From Pedobacter sp. V48 (GTDB lineage: Bacteria; Bacteroidota; Bacteroidia; Sphingobacteriales; Sphingobacteriaceae), in contig NZ_AWRU01000005.1 in the NCBI RefSeq assembly GCF_000523515.1, positions 335,316 to 394,409 of the forward strand: DNA of 59,094 bases. The letters are read 5' to 3'. Under the pieces are notes generated by a model, which was given only the letters and a program-made list of their open reading frames with translations, was not told where the DNA came from and did not search any database. The position numbers were made by a program, and so were the translations under genes. Shown here piece by piece: positions 35,871-44,197 of the stretch. Position 1 is the stretch's first letter, and the number at the start of each line of letters is the position of its first letter.

Positions 35871-36227
35871 CTATCGCTCACTTCTCAATTTATTTCTGTG
35901 CATTGCACCCCACTCAGACAGCGTTTCCAATACCCCGCTCAAAGTATCTGCATAGGGAGTCAGTTGATATTCAACCACCACTGGTGTTTGCGCATGAACC
36001 ACTCTTTTTACAAAACCATTTATTTCAAGTTCTTTAAGTTCAGCAGATAGCACACGTGCAGATATTCCTTCAACACTTCGCTGGATCTCGTTAAACCGTT
36101 TATTGTTCTCGCGCAGCGAAACCACAACCCTAAGTTTCCATTTGCCACCAATCACATAAAGTGCATCAGAGATGGAATCCAGTCTGCTTGTACATTCATT
36201 GGAAGTTGGCTGTAGTGTTTTGCTCAT
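35871..36227 (-). CDS. HxlR-family regulator with N-terminal Cys (YodB-like)
   Basis: This 118-residue winged-helix protein has LYVIGGKWKLRVVVSL, the recognition segment RFNEIQRSVEGISARVLSAEL and the wing VVHAQTPVVVEYQLT. A single cysteine (Cys 12, in SNECTSR) lies before the HTH core, in the region where Bacillus YodB carries its quinone-sensing Cys. It is divergent from an azoreductase gene, as YodB regulates azoR1. Three 18-bp repeats fill the shared intergenic region. The quinone-sensor role is therefore an inference from layout, Cys and operator. Confidence 0.88.
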   Translation of the reverse strand: MSKTLQPTSNECTSRLDSISDALYVIGGKWKLRVVVSLRENNKRFNEIQRSVEGISARVLSAELKELEINGFVKRVVHAQTPVVVEYQLTPYADTLSGVLETLSEWGAMHRNKLRSER

Positions 36228-36246
36228 AATTAGTTGATTTACAGTT

Positions 36247-36300
36247 TACTAACCAAAATATTAGTACTAACCTTTTGTATACTACTAATCTTTTGTAAGC
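36247..36300. promoter_or_regulatory. Three 18-bp direct repeats in HxlR/azoR intergenic region
   Basis: TACTAAYC recurs at 36247, 36265 and 36283, exactly 18 bp apart; units 2 and 3 also share the following TTTTGTA. The first unit forms TACTAA-N8-TTAGTA with the start of the second, a perfect dyad. This is a strong candidate HxlR operator array. Confidence 0.65.
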
Positions 36301-36338
36301 AAATGTATATAGATTTGACAACAATAAATCATAAATTC

Positions 36339-36941
36339 ATGAAAAAGATATTGCATGTCATATCAAGTCCGAGAGGCGACGCCTCTTTTAGCATTAAACT
36401 AGGAAATGCCATTGTAGAAAAGATCAGAGCGGTTTACCCGGATAGTACTGTTCAGGAAACAAATCTCCTTGAAAAGCACTTTCCACACCTCGAAGAATCA
36501 CATTTAGCCTCCTTTTTTACGCCAGCTGAAAATAGAACACCAGAGCTCTTAGCTGCGGTTAAACATTCAGATGAAGCGATCAAAGAGATCATGGAAGCGG
36601 ATGTGATTGTGATCGGCGCACCGATTTACAATTACAGTATTCACTCCTCATTAAAAGCCTGGATAGATCATATTGCCAGATCCGGCCTCACTTTCAAATA
36701 CGATGAAAACGGCCCTGAAGGATTGGTTAAAAACAAAAAAGTTTATATCGCGCTGTCATCGGGAGCGATTTACTCAGAAGGGCCATTAAAATCGATCGAC
36801 TATGTTGAACCTTATATGAGAACTATCCTAGGTTTTTTGGGGATGACCGATATCACCGTGATTCGTGCAGAAGGAACCTCATTGCCAGGCATACAGGATC
36901 ATGCATTGGACAAAGGAATAGCTAGTGTACATATCAACTAG
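36339..36941 (+). CDS. azoR: FMN-dependent NAD(P)H azoreductase (AzoR family)
   Basis: This 200-residue flavodoxin-like quinone/azo reductase has the FMN phosphate loop HVISSPRGDAS near the N terminus, AAVKHSDEAIKEI and ADVIVIGAPIYNYSIHSSLKAWID (split motif, P-x-Y-N near residue 100), and SSGAIYSEG. The enzyme reduces quinones by two electrons, avoiding semiquinone radicals. ATG 36339 is preferred over an upstream in-frame ATG at 36234 whose product would start with an unrelated hydrophobic stretch lying across the operator repeats. It is divergent from and likely repressed by the HxlR protein at 35871. Confidence 0.9.
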   Translation: MKKILHVISSPRGDASFSIKLGNAIVEKIRAVYPDSTVQETNLLEKHFPHLEESHLASFFTPAENRTPELLAAVKHSDEAIKEIMEADVIVIGAPIYNYSIHSSLKAWIDHIARSGLTFKYDENGPEGLVKNKKVYIALSSGAIYSEGPLKSIDYVEPYMRTILGFLGMTDITVIRAEGTSLPGIQDHALDKGIASVHIN

Positions 36942-36948
36942 TGATGTT

Positions 36949-36985
36949 ATTGCTTTCACAATTGCTCAGCAATTGTGAAAGCAAT
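36949..36985. terminator. Perfect 17-bp hairpin between azoR and HD gene
   Basis: A 17-bp perfect stem with a TCA loop separates the convergent azoreductase (36941) and HD-domain (37001) genes. It probably terminates or stabilises both transcripts; the T-run is weak. Confidence 0.7.
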
Positions 36986-37000
36986 CGTTATTTATCTCTA

Positions 37001-37651
37001 TTAATTATTCCAGGGTGAATGTAAGATACAATCGCAGAAATTTTTGCGATGGAAATTTGGGATCATATACGCACAAACATCAGCTTTGATATTACCAAAA
37101 GTGGTCTCAGTTTTATGTTCAAAACCACTAAAGAAAGTTGGGATGATGTTTTTCTTGAAATCATTACGTGGAAACGCACTAATAATCTCAATTCTGTTCT
37201 CTTCGCTAAGATGCTCATATCCTTCTCCCATTACATCTAAGCCGACGCCTGAATACATCAGCGCTACTTCGGGTTCCTTGTGTTCTGCAATACCTATTGT
37301 AGTATGTAAAGCAATAGTATCCCAAACCAACTGCAAAGATTCTTTTGGTAGTCCATGACTTTTAAGAAAATCGCGTGCGGCATTAGCTCCATCTACTTCG
37401 AAACGCAGATCAGAACTGCTATAGTGTTTTGTTAAACCTAAATCGTGGAATACCGAGCTCACATATAACAATTCCTGATCATATTTTAGCTGGTTTCTTT
37501 TTCCATTTAAAGAAGAAAAAAGAAAAACCCTTAAAGAATGGTTGTAGATGAATTCTGTTCCATGTTCTAATAAAAGTTCTGTTGCCTGATTGGCAATGCT
37601 ACTATCGGGAATGCTTATCCCTGCAACGTTTTTTAATTTATTAACTGACAT
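37001..37651 (-). CDS. HD-domain protein, cyanamide-hydratase-like
   Basis: This 216-residue soluble protein has the HD metal site: His in YNHSLRVFLF, then VFHDLGLT, then ALHTTIG, with a final Asp in NIKADVCAYM. The segment RFEVDGANAARDFL and the spacing agree with the cyanamide hydratase-like branch of the HD superfamily, so hydrolysis of a small nitrile-like or xenobiotic compound is possible. The general HD annotation is safe; the cyanamide link is tentative. It lies downstream of the AraC gene at 37755 in the same direction. Confidence 0.8.
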   Translation of the reverse strand: MSVNKLKNVAGISIPDSSIANQATELLLEHGTEFIYNHSLRVFLFSSLNGKRNQLKYDQELLYVSSVFHDLGLTKHYSSSDLRFEVDGANAARDFLKSHGLPKESLQLVWDTIALHTTIGIAEHKEPEVALMYSGVGLDVMGEGYEHLSEENRIEIISAFPRNDFKKNIIPTFFSGFEHKTETTFGNIKADVCAYMIPNFHRKNFCDCILHSPWNN

Positions 37652-37754
37652 TGTCTTTTTGTTTTCCCAAAGTTACCGCAGTCTTATCGCATAGGGAATG
37701 TTAAAATCCGTCAATCAGATGTTAATATCCGCAAATCAGTAATTGGTTAGATGA

Positions 37755-38603
37755 TCACACGCCAAGGTTTGTAAAAAGTGTCCGGTAATCTTTAGGAGAT
37801 ACCTGTACGTTTTTCTTAAAGAAATGACTGAACTGATCTGGCGTTGCAAAATTCAACTGAAGTGCAATTTCTTTAATCGGCATGGATGAGAACTGTAAAG
37901 ACCTTTTCGCCTCTGCGATAAGCTGTCCGTTTATTAGTTCCTTAGCGCCTTTGCCGCTACAACGTTTTGATAGATCGGCCAATTTTCGGGCAGAAATACC
38001 TAAAAGTTTCGAGTATTCCGCTACCTCATGTGAGCTTTGATAATGCTCACTTATCAATTCTGTAAACTGTCTGTAAAGCTTATTCTCATAATTGTCGAAT
38101 CCGCTTGCGAGAGAGGTGTTTACATTCGCTATTTTTATCATGATAATTTTTAGATAGGCTGCCATTGCATCCAACTTATTGATATATTCTTCTCTTTCGA
38201 ATTCATTCAATAAAGATTTGAAAAGCGAACCAAGTTCTTCATGGTCTTCTTTTATTAGCGGAAGTCTTTGGTTTGCAGCGGCATTGTTGAACAGGACTGC
38301 CTTACAATTATTAGCGCTTGAAGGAGCTTTTTCCCAAAAGCAATCACCAAAGCTGAGCTCATAGCCTGTAAATTTGACACCTTTTTTAAAGCTTACGACC
38401 TGTCCCTTTGAAATTAAAAAAAGCTCAGAGGCTGAAATTCTAAAAGTATGTTCATCTACTTTTAGTTCCCCAACCCCGGTACTGATTAGGATTATCCGGT
38501 TATAAGTAAGCCGATCAGATGGAGACTCATATTGTCTATCTGCAAAAAAATGGATAGAGAAGGAATCCTTAATCTCTTTTTCTATAAGCGTACTCGACAA
38601 CAT
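37755..38603 (-). CDS. AraC-family transcriptional regulator
   Basis: The protein has 282 residues with an N-terminal cupin-like ligand-binding half (about 1-150) and a C-terminal double HTH: the first helix set around AEYSKLLGISARKLADLSKR and the second at IKEIALQLNFATPDQFSHFFKKNVQVSPKDYR (split motif; FATPDQFSHFFKK is the typical AraC signature). It is divergent from a DoxX gene at 38714, its most likely target, and it lies upstream of the HD-domain gene. Confidence 0.9.
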   Translation of the reverse strand: MLSSTLIEKEIKDSFSIHFFADRQYESPSDRLTYNRIILISTGVGELKVDEHTFRISASELFLISKGQVVSFKKGVKFTGYELSFGDCFWEKAPSSANNCKAVLFNNAAANQRLPLIKEDHEELGSLFKSLLNEFEREEYINKLDAMAAYLKIIMIKIANVNTSLASGFDNYENKLYRQFTELISEHYQSSHEVAEYSKLLGISARKLADLSKRCSGKGAKELINGQLIAEAKRSLQFSSMPIKEIALQLNFATPDQFSHFFKKNVQVSPKDYRTLFTNLGV

Positions 38604-38713
38604 AGTTTTCCGGAAGTGGTAGTTTTATAAATTTTATACTAAAGGTAGCAAGAATAGTCAAGATCATAATTCATTTGGAAATGATCTTGAAAACCGGACG
38701 AAAATTAATTAAT

Positions 38714-39208
38714 ATGTTAACTTTAGATTATTCTCTCTTTATGATGGACAGCATCTTTTATACCAGTAATGATTATGTCCCGCTTATCCTCAGGATAGTG
38801 GCTGGAGTCATCATTTTGCCTTATGGCATGCAGAAGCTCTTTGGATGGTTTCCGCCATTGGGAGGGGGAATAGGTATTAAAGGAACGCTAGCAGATTTTA
38901 AAGCTAAAAAGGTTCCTGTATTAATAGCCTGGCTGGTAATTATTGCCCAGACATTGGGCAGTATAGGGTTGATTATTGGATGCCTCGGTCGGGTAGCTGC
39001 GCTAGGTAATTTCATCATCTTTGCTGCGGCTATTGTGGTGCATGCCCCCGATGGATGGGCGATGAACTGGACTGGCAGGAAGAAGGGGGAAGGGATTGAA
39101 TACTTCATATTGCTCTTATCAATCCTGCTTATCATAATTATTAGGGGGAGTGGCGCATGGTCTGTAGACTATTTGCTTTTGCATTATGTTGGTAATTTTA
39201 CAATATAA
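38714..39208 (+). CDS. DoxX-family membrane protein
   Basis: The frame gives about 164 residues from ATG 38714; ATGs at 38681 and 38741 are alternatives, so the start is uncertain. There are four membrane helices (about residues 27-45, 70-90, 95-115 and 130-150), with the DoxX landmarks GMQKLFGWFPPLGG and AIVVHAPDGWAMNW. DoxX proteins are linked to thiol and quinone stress. It is divergent from AraC at 37755 and 63 bp upstream of the tetR gene. Confidence 0.88.
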   Translation: MLTLDYSLFMMDSIFYTSNDYVPLILRIVAGVIILPYGMQKLFGWFPPLGGGIGIKGTLADFKAKKVPVLIAWLVIIAQTLGSIGLIIGCLGRVAALGNFIIFAAAIVVHAPDGWAMNWTGRKKGEGIEYFILLLSILLIIIIRGSGAWSVDYLLLHYVGNFTI

Positions 39209-39219
39209 AGATGAAAATA

Positions 39220-39251
39220 TTTGTTGGAATAGACCGAATGGTTTATTTTTG
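39220..39251 (+). promoter_or_regulatory. Promoter of the TetR gene with embedded operator
   Basis: TTTG (39220-39223), 20 bp, then TATTTTTG (39244-39251) is a perfect TTTG-N20-TAnnTTTG Bacteroidota promoter. Between the two elements lies AGACC-GAAT-GGTTT (39231-39244), almost identical to the dyad upstream of the SDR at 39925. A repressor there would block its own gene. Confidence 0.75.
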
Positions 39252-39271
39252 CTTCATCTAATATTTATTTA

Positions 39272-39853
39272 ATGAATAAGGCAGAGCGGACTAAGAGATT
39301 TATTATAGAGAAATCGGCTTCCATTATTAACAAAAAAGGAATGGCCGGTACTTCTCTTAGTGATATCATGGGAGCAACAAAATTGGCCAAGGGTGGTATT
39401 TATGGAAACTTCGAAAGTAAGGATGAAATATGCGTTGCGTCATTTTTATACCTGACCGAGACGCTTGCCGATCAATTGAACAGGGCCGTGTTGCGTGGGA
39501 GAACGGCGAAAGAAAAATTTTTAAATTTATTGGATGCCTATAAAGAGATTATAAATACTGAGGGGGGATGCCCTATTCTGAACTTTGGTGTAGAGGCAGA
39601 CGATACACATCCTGGTATGAAAGAAAATGTAAAGAAGGCAATCCGGTCTTCCCAGAAAAGATTTTTTGATATCATATCTGATGGTATTGCCAACAATGAA
39701 ATATCTGCAACTGTGAATCCGAAGAACTTTAGTATAAAAGTTTTTGCCATGATAGAAGGGGCTATTTTGTGTAGGAGGGTATTAGAGAGCGATGAGCAAA
39801 TGCGGATTATTCACGAGGCAATCAAACTGGAATTTGAGTCGTATTTAACCTAA
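39272..39853 (+). CDS. TetR-family transcriptional repressor
   Basis: The product has 193 residues with the TetR HTH at the N terminus (GTSLSDIMGATKLAKGGIYGNF near residues 26-47, with the typical Y-x-x-F/N end of the recognition helix) and a C-terminal ligand-binding helical bundle. It probably represses itself and the SDR-MFS pair downstream through AGACC-N4-GGTCT sites found upstream of both. An inducer is unknown. Confidence 0.92.
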   Translation: MNKAERTKRFIIEKSASIINKKGMAGTSLSDIMGATKLAKGGIYGNFESKDEICVASFLYLTETLADQLNRAVLRGRTAKEKFLNLLDAYKEIINTEGGCPILNFGVEADDTHPGMKENVKKAIRSSQKRFFDIISDGIANNEISATVNPKNFSIKVFAMIEGAILCRRVLESDEQMRIIHEAIKLEFESYLT

Positions 39854-39871
39854 TTTTTTTTGCTTATTAAA

Positions 39872-39885
39872 AGACCGATTGGTCT
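39872..39885. promoter_or_regulatory. TetR operator upstream of SDR-MFS genes
   Basis: AGACC-GATT-GGTCT is a perfect 5-bp inverted repeat. It matches the site in the tetR promoter at 39231-39244 except for one half-site base and the spacer, and lies in the 71-bp gap before the SDR gene. Confidence 0.75.
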
Positions 39886-39924
39886 ATTTTATCTATTGAG
39901 TTTTAACAATTAACATAAGAAACA

Positions 39925-40749
39925 ATGTCAAAAGTAATTTTAATAACAGGAGCCTCCAGGGGATTTGGAAGAATCTGGGCAGAAGCATTTTTAAAACGTG
40001 GTGACCGGGTAGTAGCTACAGGTCGGAATATCGAAGCACTTCAGGATCTGATCGATCAATTTGGGGATCAGGTATTGCCTGTTCAATTGGATGTTAACGA
40101 TCGTCAGGCTTGCTTTGAAGCCGTAAATAGGGCGAAGGAACATTTTGGAAGAATCGATGTACTGATCAACAATGCAGGATATGGACTGTTTGGCGCTGTT
40201 GAAGAAACTTCTGAACAAGAAGCAAGGAGCCAAATGGAAACTAATTTCTTTGGGGTGCTTTGGGTAACCCAGGCCGTATTACCTGTTATGCGGGCACAAC
40301 AGGCGGGTCACATTATCCAGGTATCGAGTTATTTAGGTTTAATAACAGCTCCGGTGCTGGGGATTTATAATGCTTCCAAATTTGCTGTAGAAGGTTTAAC
40401 TGAAACACTTGCCATGGAAGTAAAAGCTTTTGGGATTAACGTTTCGCTGGTTGAGCCTAATGGGTATGCAACGGATTGGTCTGGGGAGTCGGCTTTTCAA
40501 GCAACCAGTATGGAGGCATATGGCCCGGTAAAAGAAGCGTTTCAGAAAGCTGTGTCCGTTCCTGGTTTTTTTGGACAACCAGCAGCTACTGCAGAAGCCA
40601 TAATTAAATTAGTAGATGCACCTAATCCACCGCTAAGGTTATTGTTAGGGTCTTTTGCTTATCCTTCGGTAAAAAAAGTATATGAAGAACGCCTGGCTAG
40701 CTTTGAAGAGTGGAAAAATGTTTCCGAAGCAGCACACGGAACCAATTGA
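39925..40749 (+). CDS. SDR-family oxidoreductase
   Basis: This 274-residue short-chain dehydrogenase has TGASRGFG (about 7-14), NNAGYG (about 86-91), the catalytic Ser in IIQVSSYLG and the YNASK motif. The extended C terminus with NPPLRLLLGS is typical of the 270-285-residue subgroup shared with the SDR at 45783. The substrate is unknown. It is followed 12 bp later by an MFS exporter and preceded by a TetR operator, suggesting a reduce-and-export module. Confidence 0.9.
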   Translation: MSKVILITGASRGFGRIWAEAFLKRGDRVVATGRNIEALQDLIDQFGDQVLPVQLDVNDRQACFEAVNRAKEHFGRIDVLINNAGYGLFGAVEETSEQEARSQMETNFFGVLWVTQAVLPVMRAQQAGHIIQVSSYLGLITAPVLGIYNASKFAVEGLTETLAMEVKAFGINVSLVEPNGYATDWSGESAFQATSMEAYGPVKEAFQKAVSVPGFFGQPAATAEAIIKLVDAPNPPLRLLLGSFAYPSVKKVYEERLASFEEWKNVSEAAHGTN

Positions 40750-40761
40750 TAACAGAAAACA

Positions 40762-41982
40762 ATGAGAATTTTAAAAGAAAATCACCAGGGTTTTAGTACC
40801 GTGTTAGCCCTCTCGCTTATTCCATTGTCGGGATTTGCTACAGATATTTATTTGCCCTCTCTTCCGGCGATGGCAAAAGACTTACATGTTTCAGCATCTG
40901 CCATTCAGCTTTCCTTGGTGCTATTTATGTTTAGTATAGGCGTAAGTCAGATTTTTATTGGAAGCATATTGGATAGTTTTGGACGTTTTAGGATTAGTAT
41001 CATATCACTTGCTCTGTTTTCGATGACCAGTTTTGTGATTGCCGTGGTACCCAATATTTATGTTATTTATGCAATGCGCATTATTCAGGGAATTACAATT
41101 GCCTTTATTGTAGTAGGAAAACGTGCCTATTTTGTTGACCTCTATTCCGGAGAGAAATTAAAGCATTACATCAGCTTGTTTGCTATTATCTGGGCCTGTG
41201 CCCCAATTATGGCGCCTTTTTTAGGGGGATATTTGCAAAGTATCTTTGGCTGGCGATCCAACTTCTATTTTCTTGGGGTGCTGTCGTTTCTTTTTTTGAT
41301 CCTGGAACTCATCTATAGTGGTGAATCTTTAAAACACTTTCATCCATTTAAAATAAGGTCAATTGCACAGACTTATAGTGGAATGTTAAAGACAGCTGAT
41401 TTTACACTTGGTTTAGCTATCATCGGCATTTGCTTTGGTCTGGTGGTTATTTATAGTTTGTCGAGCCCCTTTATTATAGAAAGTGTATTTGGTTATTCTG
41501 CTGTCACTACCGGTTATAGTTCACTGTTATCTGGTTTTTCTATCATGACTGGTGGAATTATTGCCAAATCTTTAATTAAGGAATCTTTAGCTAAAAAGGT
41601 TATCACTGCGCTGGTTGTGCAGACCAGTTTTGTGTTCCTTATGATCTTTACAGTTCCCTTTGGCAGTAATATTTATACCTTAATAGGCTTCACGATTGGT
41701 ATCCATATGTGCGGAGGCTTTATTTTCAACATCATTTATGGTTATTGTTTAAGCCGCTTTTCAAAAAATGCAGCGGTAGCAAGCGGGCTTACCGGTGGTG
41801 CGATGTATATGGTTAGCTCGGTATTCAGCTATGGCTTTGCAAATTTATATGCTGTTAAAAGCCAAACGTTACTAGGTATAGCAAATATCTCCTTGATATT
41901 GGTTATTGGCATTTTATTTATGGCTTTTAACCGATACAGGAAGGTACGTGTGAGTAATGAACTGAAGACTGCTCTGGCCTAA
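40762..41982 (+). CDS. Bcr/CflA-type MFS drug exporter
   Basis: This 406-residue transporter has 12 predicted helices. The opening GFATDIYLPSLPAMAKDL and the motif-A-like loop GSILDSFGRFR are the signature of the Bcr/CflA drug-resistance branch of the major facilitator superfamily. Relatives export bicyclomycin, chloramphenicol or other small drugs; the real substrate here is not known. It is cotranscribed with the SDR upstream (12-bp gap) and ends at a strong bidirectional hairpin. Confidence 0.92.
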   Translation: MRILKENHQGFSTVLALSLIPLSGFATDIYLPSLPAMAKDLHVSASAIQLSLVLFMFSIGVSQIFIGSILDSFGRFRISIISLALFSMTSFVIAVVPNIYVIYAMRIIQGITIAFIVVGKRAYFVDLYSGEKLKHYISLFAIIWACAPIMAPFLGGYLQSIFGWRSNFYFLGVLSFLFLILELIYSGESLKHFHPFKIRSIAQTYSGMLKTADFTLGLAIIGICFGLVVIYSLSSPFIIESVFGYSAVTTGYSSLLSGFSIMTGGIIAKSLIKESLAKKVITALVVQTSFVFLMIFTVPFGSNIYTLIGFTIGIHMCGGFIFNIIYGYCLSRFSKNAAVASGLTGGAMYMVSSVFSYGFANLYAVKSQTLLGIANISLILVIGILFMAFNRYRKVRVSNELKTALA

Positions 41983-41997
41983 CTAAATTTCAAAATG

Positions 41998-42032
41998 AGG
42001 TAGTCCAATAAACATTATTGGACTACCTTTTT
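41998..42032. terminator. Bidirectional terminator between MFS and MocR genes
   Basis: A 14-bp perfect stem (AGGTAGTCCAATAA and its complement) with a 3-base loop is followed by a T-run. The stop codon of the minus-strand MocR gene lies inside its right arm. Confidence 0.85.
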
Positions 42033-43478
42033 AAGAATTCCGAGTGCTTCCACCATTTCGTTTTCCTCGAGCGAGGCAAAGCCCATTCTCATACCATTGG
42101 TAGAAAAGGATTCGTTCTTGTAAAAATTGCCGTTATCGATATAAAGGCCTTTTTTTGAAGCATCTTCTGACATTTTTATCAAATCGACTTTTTCATTGAA
42201 ATTGGCCCAAACGGCAAGTCCTCCTTCTGGATGACTGAATGTGATCTGCTCATTAAAGTCGGATTTGAGGATTTGACAAAACAGGTTCCTGCGCTGCTTA
42301 TAGATTTTTAGTGTTTTTCGAAAGTGCCTGTCCATCTCACCATTGTCAAACATCACTGCAAAGGCCTCTTCTAAAAGGGTGTCTCCCTGTTTGTCTATGA
42401 GTTCTCTTAATGATGACGCGGCGTCAATAAATGCTGATGGGCCTACCATAAACCCAATTCGCAAGGCCGGGGCAAAAGTTTTTGTAATTGAACCTATGTA
42501 AATTACATTTTGATTGTGGTCAATACTGGCTAATGGAAGGTATGGTTTGTTGTTGTAGTGAAAATCAAAATCATAGTCGTCTTCAAGAATGGCAAAGCGA
42601 TACTCTTTGGCCAGATTCAATAATTTTAACCTCCGCTCTACACTTAGGGTTACGGTGGTTGGACAATGATGATGCGGTATTACATACACTGCCTTAATTT
42701 TTTGATGTTGTAAAATAGCTTCCAGATCATCTACATCCATTCCATTTTCATCAACGGGAATCCGCAACAGGTTCGCACCGGCATATCTGAAAGCATCATC
42801 TGCGGAGGCATAGTTTGAAATGCCGACTGCGATATGATCACTGGGGTTGAGAAGTAGTTGTGCTGCTAAGTAGATCCCCATCTGACTGCCCTTTGTAATG
42901 AGTATATTTTCAGCAGAAACATCCAGACCCCTGGTATTGGAAAGATAGTTGCTGATAGAAATCCGAAGATGTTCTGATCCCTTGGAACCACCATATTTCA
43001 GAAAGTTTCGGCCATAAAACTTTCTGGAAAGACTTCGGTATTCGCGCATGAGCAAATCTACGGGTGCCAAACGCACATCGGGAAAGCCATCATCAATAGC
43101 CAGCGTAGTTTTCTGAAGATTCAGACTGGGCATTGCATTTTTAAAACGATTAGTCCATAGAAAAGCCTCTTCGGGTTTATTGTTTTTGTTGGGGTCAGGT
43201 AGTTTAGTTTTGGAGATTACAGGCAGTCTGGAAAGCACAAATATTCCCTTACGCTCAATAGCCTCGGCCCAGCCCTGGCTAATCAGTTCTTCATAAGCCA
43301 GTTTTACTGTATTTCTGTTGATACCGATCAGTTCTGCAAGTAAACGGGAACTGGGTAGTAAGTCAGATGGCCGCAGACTGCCATTGGTAATCAGTGAGAT
43401 AAAGCTATTGCACACCTGGATGTACAATGTTACAGGCGCATCACGATCTATCTGAATTAATGATTTGTATGGTAGCAT
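42015..43478 (-). CDS. MocR/PdxR-type GntR-aminotransferase regulator
   Basis: The product has 487 residues from ATG 43478 (MLPYKSL). An N-terminal GntR winged helix (RLLAELIGINRNTVKLAYEE, about residues 45-64) is fused to a class I aminotransferase-like domain with the PLP lysine in IGSITKTFAPALR. MocR proteins sense PLP or amino compounds and act on nearby promoters. It is divergent from azoreductase at 43556, and a dyad lies between them, so that operon is the likely target. The upstream ATG at 43523 gives a less typical start. Confidence 0.9.
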   Translation of the reverse strand: MLPYKSLIQIDRDAPVTLYIQVCNSFISLITNGSLRPSDLLPSSRLLAELIGINRNTVKLAYEELISQGWAEAIERKGIFVLSRLPVISKTKLPDPNKNNKPEEAFLWTNRFKNAMPSLNLQKTTLAIDDGFPDVRLAPVDLLMREYRSLSRKFYGRNFLKYGGSKGSEHLRISISNYLSNTRGLDVSAENILITKGSQMGIYLAAQLLLNPSDHIAVGISNYASADDAFRYAGANLLRIPVDENGMDVDDLEAILQHQKIKAVYVIPHHHCPTTVTLSVERRLKLLNLAKEYRFAILEDDYDFDFHYNNKPYLPLASIDHNQNVIYIGSITKTFAPALRIGFMVGPSAFIDAASSLRELIDKQGDTLLEEAFAVMFDNGEMDRHFRKTLKIYKQRRNLFCQILKSDFNEQITFSHPEGGLAVWANFNEKVDLIKMSEDASKKGLYIDNGNFYKNESFSTNGMRMGFASLEENEMVEALGILKKVVQ

Positions 43479-43503
43479 CTGGGCTGTAGTTTTTATAATA
43501 ATT

Positions 43504-43539
43504 GGTATGTAAATATACCCCAACTCATCTATACTTTTG
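43504..43539. promoter_or_regulatory. MocR/AzoR intergenic dyad and -7 element
   Basis: GGTAT-N6-ATACC (43504-43519) lies between the divergent genes, followed by TACTTTTG (43532-43539), a perfect TAnnTTTG -7 element for the azoreductase gene starting at 43556. No TTTG was found at the usual upstream distance, which fits an activator-dependent promoter. Confidence 0.5.
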
Positions 43540-43555
43540 AATAAAATTATTAAAA

Positions 43556-44197
43556 ATGAAACGAGTATTAGTCATTAATTCGAGCGCAAGAGCGCTTGGC
43601 TCCAGAAGCAGAAAACTTACTGAAATATTTGTCGATCACTGGAAAGACATTCATGTTAATCCGAAAATCAGCTTCCGTGAACTTGGGAATGCCGATGTGC
43701 CACACGTCACCGAAAATTGGATAGCTGCGGCCTTCAAACCTGCGCAGGCAAGGTCTGAAGAAGATAGAGCGGCCTTAAAAATAAGCGATGGCTATATTTC
43801 AGAATTAAGGGAAGCGGATGTGATTGTGATTGGTGTACCGATGTACAACTGGTCGGTTCCCAGCGCACTAAAGGCCTATATCGACCAGATTCTCAGGGTC
43901 AATGAAACTTTTAAGATAAACCCTGCCAATGTGCAGCATCCATATGTTGGTCTGTTGGAGAACAAAACCTTATTTCTGTTGCTTTCAAGAGGTGATGACG
44001 GATATGAGAAAGGAGAATATAATGAACATATGGACTTCCAGAGCCCCTATCTAAAGACCGTATTTAACATTATGGGTGTTTGCAATATCCATGTAGTCGC
44101 CATTAACGGAAGATCTTCTGATGCTATTGATGCATCGCACCAGAATTTAAGAATGCTGATTGAGCAGGAAGTTATTTTAACCAATATGTGCAGATGA
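43556..44197 (+). CDS. NAD(P)H-dependent azoreductase-like flavoprotein
   Basis: This 213-residue AzoR-family protein is paralogous to the one at 36339: both share the FMN loop (VLVINSSARALGSRS here), ADVIVIG-x-P and the segment around ALKAYIDQI, and an exact 20-base DNA match encodes the EADVIVI part. Later segments (LLSRGDDGYEKGEYNEH) are specific to this copy. It probably reduces quinones or azo compounds. Its last codons overlap the EamA transporter start (ATGA), so the two are translated together. Confidence 0.87.
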   Translation: MKRVLVINSSARALGSRSRKLTEIFVDHWKDIHVNPKISFRELGNADVPHVTENWIAAAFKPAQARSEEDRAALKISDGYISELREADVIVIGVPMYNWSVPSALKAYIDQILRVNETFKINPANVQHPYVGLLENKTLFLLLSRGDDGYEKGEYNEHMDFQSPYLKTVFNIMGVCNIHVVAINGRSSDAIDASHQNLRMLIEQEVILTNMCR

